Shown here: positions 18,640 through 23,230 of the stretch, piece after piece | Position numbering within the stretch: the stretch's first letter is position 1 | How the letters are laid out: each line of letters begins with the position of its first letter | Source of the DNA: Larix sibirica | Lineage: Eukaryota; Streptophyta; Pinopsida; Pinales; Pinaceae | Length of the DNA stretch: 23,230 nucleotides | Direction: 5' to 3' | NCBI GenBank assembly: GCA_004151065.3 | Contig: NWUY0305071836.1 | Span: 1 to 23,230, forward strand | The notes under the pieces: generated by a model | The model's database searches: none | What the model saw: only the letters and a program-made list of their open reading frames with translations | Told to the model about the DNA's origin: nothing | Translations under genes and position numbers: made by a program

Positions 18640-19560
18640 CTGCATCTGCAAAAGCAGCACCTGGGAGGTGACTGGATCAAGATCAATTGGTGCTGGTTTC
18701 GGGTCAACAACAATAACTGAGACCGGTTCAAGGTTAACAACCGAAGCTTCTTCTGTATATGGCAGATCTGGGACTAGGCAAAGGTAAGCTGGAGGCGATG
18801 GTCTTAAAACTGGAAAGATACTGCCTATGCTGCCTATTATTATGCTGTTAGTGTAGGTGCTGCTGCTAAAGTTGGATCGTGCTTACTATGCTACTTCATC
18901 TGAATCTGCTGAACCATTTAAAGGGGCAGAATCTGCTCAACAATATATTTCAATTTACGGAAATATCGCTCAGGGCTGCAAGGAACTGCGCCAATCAAGT
19001 TGGATAAACGCGCGGGTGCTGGATCTTGAACCGAGCGAAGGAATTCTACCCCTACTTCGTATGCTTTTGGTGCTACTTCTTGCTTTGTTGATGCCCATGC
19101 CTGTGCCTTTGCTTCTTTATATGATGCACGGAGGAGGATACTGCAAGCACTTTTCATACTGGCCCTAGATCTGGCTCTCGATCTCTAAAGACAGAAACTT
19201 AAGCTCGATCACTTGAACTCCCACCAACAAATAATTAAGAATCGTTCAAGACTGCATCTCGATCTGGATCTTCACCACCTTGTTCCGGGTCAACTACTAA
19301 GTTAATGGCTTAATCTTATACTGGATCAAGATCAGAAACAAAAGAACCAACTGCTTTTTATATAAATAATACATAAAGGCTGCTCCATCAACAGCAGGAT
19401 CAATGGCTAAATAACCGGCTTAATCAACTGCTACTGTTGGTACTACTTCAATTTGTAGTGTTACCTTGGCTCTTTACGCTGCTTCATATGGATCTAGCTC
19501 TCGAAACGGGTCTGAATCACGAGCGTCTTATTAATAGTTGGGTCGTCTGGCTCTGATCAC
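18640..19560 (+). repeat. GGATCAAGATCA / GGGTCAAC repeat, sub-family related to the main array
   Basis: Triplet words GGATCAAGATCA, GGGTCAACAAC, ACCGGTTCAAGG, GATCTGGCTCTCGATC and GCTACTACTTC recur with decreasing density to about 19560. In the polar frame 18665-18785 reads as Gly/Ser/Thr-rich (TGSRS, GSTT, TGSRL), parallel to the GSTx pattern of the main array. Around 18820-18870 and 19040-19130 it is Ala/Tyr-rich. Open frames at 18593-18787 and 18857-19168 sit in it and change from polar to hydrophobic where phase shifts. I treat it as a diverged relative, not a gene. Confidence 0.5.
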
Positions 19561-20342
19561 TAAGGTATGCTGGTTCTTAAATTGGAAAGTATAAATCAAG
19601 CTCTAGAAATGGAAGGTCTGCTGTGCGGCAGCCCTTATAATATGGTTGTAAAACGGGTGATCAACCGTCCTTGCTACCACCCTTTCAATAATTTACCACC
19701 CAATAGGCCACCTTATTAGAGGAGAAATTACCATTGACAAGGCCATCTTAAGTTCGGGCCAGTCGCTCGCGGGACCAGCACACCAAAGCAAGCAAGAACA
19801 GTACCCAAGCTAGCAGCATCAACAAACCGAGCACCGCTGCGCGCCTCGCGTCGGGTAAGTTATTTTGACGCTCCCACACCTTAGAGGAAAGGGCAGGGGG
19901 GAACTATTGATTGGTCACAGAAGGCTTGTGGCAATCCAAGTTGTGGGTCCGGGACTTATACTTCTGGCAATCACAAGTATAGGTTAGCAATAAAAGCCGA
20001 GGTACGTGAAGTGTCTCGCCCGACCTTTCTCTTTCAATGTTTGTTTTCATGGGAGGTCCCTATATACTTATAAAACACCATATTGCTGGTATTCTTGGCT
20101 ATCCTGACAGTGTAAATAGGAGGCAATCCAGATGTTTGAAGCTTTACCTGAGCAACCTTCCCGTCTTAAGTGCCCATTTTAGAAGAATTTAGGGTTATGG
20201 GCTCGAGAGTAGTTATGGTAGCCCCCCGGTAGCATTGCCATAGATAGATAATTATATAGGTTGGGCCATGGAGTCAGCAGGTTCTAATGCAACCAATGAA
20301 CTCTTATTTGTCTCTTATTTTATCCTTCTCCTCCCTGATCAG
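19561..20342. other. Unassigned stretch, no gene seen
   Basis: No open frame of note, RNA gene or conserved motif is recognisable. A small AAGCAAGCAAG run near 19785 echoes the patch at 1110-1275. Confidence 0.35.
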
Positions 20343-20406
20343 ATCGAGGGGGTTGATTGAATCGAGGGGGTTGATTGAATCGAGGGGGTTGATTGAATCG
20401 AGGGGG
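20343..20406 (+). repeat. 18-bp tandem repeat, three exact copies plus a partial
   Basis: ATCGAGGGGGTTGATTGA is repeated exactly at 20343-20360, 20361-20378 and 20379-20396, followed by ten bases of a fourth copy at 20397-20406. This is the least diverged tandem repeat in the window, so it is probably recent. Because the unit is 3n long, the 83-codon frame at 20287-20538 reads a perfect hexapeptide repeat (SRGLIE) through it. That periodicity comes from the DNA and does not show that the frame is coding. Confidence 0.9.
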
Positions 20407-20799
20407 CAAATAGGGTCAAACCAAGACAGGGTGGAACTGGTTTATCGTGAGGGGCCAGCACCAGGTGTGCTAGAAAATACTCCCGGGACTACTAGGGAAA
20501 GCCGGTTTCAGTATTATTTAGAAGGAGTAGGAGAATAAAAGGTGGAATGCGAGGAGCCCCAAATAACTGGGTATGCTGGATACTAAAGGAATATTATCAT
20601 CTCCCCCGGTAGGGGTCACCACACTAGTGCATTGGTTTTTTGCTCCAGCTATATCTCCAGCAGTAACTCTATTTCTAGCGGGTAGGTGGAAAAGCAAGTT
20701 ATCTAGTCTCTTCTCTTTGGTGATCGTAATAAAAGCAAGTATTTCAAATTATCCTCGTAGATTAGATCGTTTGTAATGCAAGTTGGGCAAGGGATAATG
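20407..20799. other. Unassigned stretch, no gene seen
   Basis: A 67-codon plus-strand frame (20573-20776) has a hydrophobic middle but no recognisable domain. Nothing else could be identified. Confidence 0.35.
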
Positions 20800-20837
20800 T
20801 AGCAGCAGTTCGTTTGTACAGCGATAGCAGCAGTTCG
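20800..20837 (+). repeat. 13-bp direct repeat at 25-bp spacing
   Basis: TAGCAGCAGTTCG occurs at 20800-20812 and 20825-20837. Looser GTTC words follow to 20880 (GTCCAGTTCATCC, GCGAGTTCGTACAGG). Overlapping minus-strand frames of 100 and 89 codons (20703-21005 and 20749-21018) cross it in different registers and share no recognisable domain. Confidence 0.6.
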
Positions 20838-21079
20838 GTAGGTCCAGTTCATCCAGGTGTGAAAGCGAGTTCGTACAGGTGGGTGTAAAGTCAACTTGAT
20901 GATACAATCGAAAAAGGGCAAAAGGGAAGGTCGGCACATGGCACCCTTGCCTGCATGGCTTAAACAAAAAGGCATTACCCTTCTTCCTTCCCGACCCATA
21001 CCCACATCTTTGGTTCACATATCGTCGAGCCTTACCTTCATTCTCCAGCTTTACTCATTGCATGTTATCTTATGGTTGT

Positions 21080-21300
21080 CCAAACTCTTGTAGCCAGGCC
21101 TTGGTTTAACTCGGATAGTTGGTTGCTCAGCCTCATTGTTGCACAAGCAGCTTGGCCTTGCTTTGTTCTGCTATATCATTCAAGTTTGGTGAATGGTACA
21201 CGAGGTACGATAACTCGCTATTGGCTCAGCTTCGCAATGGTTGTTTGGTTAGCGAGCAATTGGTTCAGCTTTGCAATTGTTCTTACCGTGACTATTGGTT
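21080..21300 (+). repeat. Degenerate TTGGTTCAGCTTTGCAAT repeat
   Basis: ATTGGCTCAGCTTCGCAATGG at 21220 and ATTGGTTCAGCTTTGCAATTG at 21259 are 39 bases apart and largely identical. Looser copies precede them (GTTGGTTGCTCAGCCTCATTG near 21118). Two overlapping open frames of 77 and 66 codons read through the patch in different registers, so neither is a convincing gene. A similar but separate TTGGACTGATTGG-type patch follows at about 21360-21440. Confidence 0.6.
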
Positions 21301-21673
21301 TATAGAGCATAGGAGATAGGGATTACCAGCCCCCAATAGAAGTACGAGGTACGGGTAACAAATTAGAACTGCTTTGGACAGATTGGAACTACTTGCTTGG
21401 ACTGATTGGCTGAGAACTGGACTAAGTGAGTAAGGGAACTATCAGTTTGGGAGTATGACTCGTACAGGTCAGTGAGTTAGCCAAGCCATGGTTAAAGAGC
21501 TATTGGTTCGTGTCACCGAGTTGGATGGGACAACTTCGTGTAACCAGTTTGCTTTTAAAGGTAAAGGTTTTCCTCTAATTCTTCTTGCCTGAATGCTTAA
21601 AAAGCGAGGCTTCCCTCAATGCTCAAACGGCCGAAGGGTTCGTTGACTCACCCATGGTCCAAACGAACCGGTC

Positions 21674-21701
21674 AGTACGGGTACTACTATAAGTACGGGT
21701 A
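21674..21701 (+). repeat. 10-bp direct repeat at 18-bp spacing
   Basis: AGTACGGGTA occurs at 21674-21683 and 21692-21701, immediately upstream of the integrase fragment. ACGAGGTACGGGTA near 21343 is a related word. Confidence 0.5.
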
Positions 21702-21708
21702 TTTCATC

Positions 21709-22020
21709 ATGGTTGTAGTTTCTTGCCTTTCCAAATATGCTCACTTTTTTTTACTTACAACACCCATTAAAACTGTCCACAGTTTCCCAAGTATTCGTGG
21801 ATCATATGTTGAAACTATAGGGAATATACTTGAAAATGAGCATGGATTATTATCCTCAAATAGATGGTCAAACAAAAGTGGTATATAAATGACTATAAAC
21901 TTATTTACAATGTTTTACATCATACCAATAGGGACAATGGGTTGAATGGCTACCACTTGCAAAATGGTAGTACAATACCTATAATGGTGCTACAAAATTT
22001 TCACCATATGAAGATATCTA
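21709..22020 (+). pseudogene. Ty3/gypsy retrotransposon integrase fragment, decayed
   Basis: In intact elements this domain inserts the retrotransposon cDNA into host DNA. The evidence here is a string of family motifs in order. LSKYAHF is in one frame at about 21724-21744. After a switch of frame near the T8 run at 21745-21752 come VSQVFVDHMLKL (21779-21817), YPQIDGQTK, TYLQCFTS, QWVEWLPLAKW and FSPYE up to about 22020. The second frame has stops at 21818, 21890, 21896, 21929 and 21968. The part that normally carries the second catalytic Asp (SDRD region) is missing between 21818 and 21840, and the catalytic Glu of the usual DGQTE is Lys here. The fragment cannot be functional. A nuclear origin is likely, since such fragments are common as transferred DNA in plant mitogenomes. 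Confidence 0.85.
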
Positions 22021-22734
22021 TAGAAAAAACATGTATCTCAGTTGCTTTGTACCTTTCTTCTACAATTGATTGGTTAATTTAAAGGGCAAGGGTTAGATAC
22101 GATTAGTGACTCACTTATATTGGGGGTGAGGTTACGCTCTTTTCATATGAACACAAGAAATTAATTGTTGGATCTGTCAGAAAGGTAAGGACCTACCGGC
22201 CATTGCTTTGAATAACGAAGGGTTATGTTCGTACTTTATCGAATCGAATCGATCCTAATATTATATGCCTCGATCTATTTGTTTATTTATTCATAAATCC
22301 AAATAAACCCGTGATAGCCTGATTATGATTGGTGAACAACGACTCTCTTTTTATGACCGGGCCAAATAGTAAGTAGTACACAGATATGGATTTAGAATCT
22401 GGCTACGCATGCTCTTTATATACCGTTCGAAACTACTTCCCTTCTGTAAATAAAGCATTTTTTTGAGCGTCTTTACCTAATATAGATAGATGGCCTAAGC
22501 ATCCAAACCCCTACAAAGCAGAGGTTATGAGTTGAGGATCGGTGGGTCATATCAGTAAAATGAGAAGCAAACTTCATGGAGCTGATCCGCCACTATAGAT
22601 ATTCGGAGGGACGCACTCACTCTTACCCAGGAAACAACCAGGGCACCGTTTATAAACAACTCCGCAAATAAAAAAGCAGTTACCAATCAATCCAGCCATG
22701 TTCATATATATGGTTAGTAAAATATGAATCTACC
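22021..22734. other. Unassigned stretch between two retrotransposon fragments
   Basis: No long terminal repeat, RNA gene or clear coding region could be identified. At 22166-22189 one frame reads CWICQKGK, which resembles the Cys-x2-Cys end of the zinc-binding domain upstream of gypsy integrase cores, but the match is too short to call. CGAATCGAATCGAT near 22231 is a small pentanucleotide run. Confidence 0.35.
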
Positions 22735-22905
22735 ATGAGAATCACTAGAAGATTGAAAATAAAGTTTGACATTAGTGTTAATTATGTTGATGAAGTCTAA
22801 TTTGATGTAGCACCTCTTCATGCATGTCAAGTGATGTTAGGCAATCCCTACTTATGTAATATGGATGCAACCTTAAGCTAGCAACAGTATAGAGATAATA
22901 TGTAG
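22735..22905 (+). pseudogene. Ty3/gypsy protease-proximal polyprotein fragment, decayed
   Basis: One frame reads KIKFDI, NYVDEV, a stop at 22798, FDVAPLHACQVMLGNPYL, a short gap and then MDAT, followed by a stop at 22878 and QQYRDNM ending in a stop. In plant Ty3/gypsy elements the pattern DVAPLDxCxVxLGxPYL marks the C-terminal end of the retropepsin-like region, between gag and reverse transcriptase. The fragment is on the same strand as the integrase fragment but lies downstream of it, opposite to the order inside one element. They are therefore separate insertions, a rearranged copy, or parts of neighbouring copies. Two internal stops and the short length make it non-functional. Confidence 0.8.
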
Positions 22906-23230
22906 ATATGTAGTAGGTATTGAATTTATTTCTTTTCCTTTTCAAATAGGGGAGAAGGAACGAAGTTTAAGCCTTCGCCGAATGAAAAAGAAGGAATGAC
23001 ATGAAAGACCGGTAAAGCCCGGGCTCTCTCTCTCCCATCTTCCCTGGGCAGTAAATCCCTTCAGCTTGGCAGGCTTTAATTCCCCCTTTTTGCTTGGGGC
23101 TGGCAGGCCATTCTCTCCGCCTGGCTATCCCTATATTAAACCTGGTATTACTAAAAGAGCATAGTAAAGTTGTTCACGTTACTCAGCAACAGAACTCTGC
23201 TTTATCAGGAAGGAGTAATGTTCGTCTAAA
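22906..23230. other. Unassigned stretch, no gene seen
   Basis: No open frame or RNA gene is recognisable. It has the skewed composition common in plant mitochondrial spacers (GGGGAGAAGGAACGAAG, CTCTCTCTCTCCC). AGCCCGGGCT at 23016-23025 is a perfect 10-bp palindrome. Confidence 0.35.

Noticed and set aside
20287-20538. Repeat-protein gene with a hexapeptide repeat
   Set aside because: The hexapeptide is a direct consequence of an exact 18-bp tandem repeat; the rest of the frame shows no domain.
22021-22734. LTR between the two gypsy fragments
   Set aside because: I could not find paired TG...CA ends, a primer-binding site or a polypurine tract; a database comparison would be needed.

Overview
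This window looks like non-coding DNA from a large land-plant mitochondrial genome, or a nuclear copy of such DNA. The reasons are its moderate base composition by eye (not computed), purine/pyrimidine-skewed filler, many short dispersed repeats, small strong hairpins, decayed Ty3/gypsy retrotransposon fragments, and no recognisable gene. I searched both strands by eye for respiratory-chain and ribosomal protein genes, rRNA, tRNA T-arm signatures and group II intron domain V, and found none. The assignment is an inference. An expanded mitogenome such as a gymnosperm's would fit, but the sequence does not prove it.

The dominant structure is a family of degenerate, triplet-phased repeats built from words such as GGTTCAACTG, CCTGGGAATGA and GGTGTTGATGGG. 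It forms a main block of about 3.1 kb (8131-11255) and smaller blocks at 3215-3535, 3640-3765 and 5720-6285. An inverted block lies at 7050-7105 and 7320-7800, and a related sub-family at 18640-19560. In one frame the blocks read as Gly/Ser/Thr/Ala/Asn-rich, and in another as Leu/Val/Met-rich. The TCA of the core word keeps its reading phase for hundreds of bases at a time, and the stops that interrupt the polar frame are mostly one-base changes of TCA or TAT. This is either a fossil repeat-protein gene or a satellite with a 3n unit.

Layout: 1-3200 is unassigned, with an ACTAGT-rich AT stretch, a GGTGGGACTGG patch, an AAGC patch and one member of a dispersed repeat. 3215-6285 holds the first repeat blocks separated by unassigned DNA. 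7050-8095 holds the inverted block and the duplications around it. 8131-11255 is the main array. 11308-12060 holds dispersed repeats shared with 1641-1692 and 15540-15655. 12060-18600 is a gene desert with small tandem repeats, inverted repeats and three doubtful ORFs. 18640-19560 is the related sub-family. 20343-21440 has short tandem repeats. 21709-22020 and 22735-22905 are fragments of the integrase and protease-proximal regions of a Ty3/gypsy element, both with stops.

I see no operon, pathway or set of cooperating genes. The best candidate for something undescribed is the dispersed, phase-coherent repeat family together with the patchwork of other degenerate short-repeat families around it.
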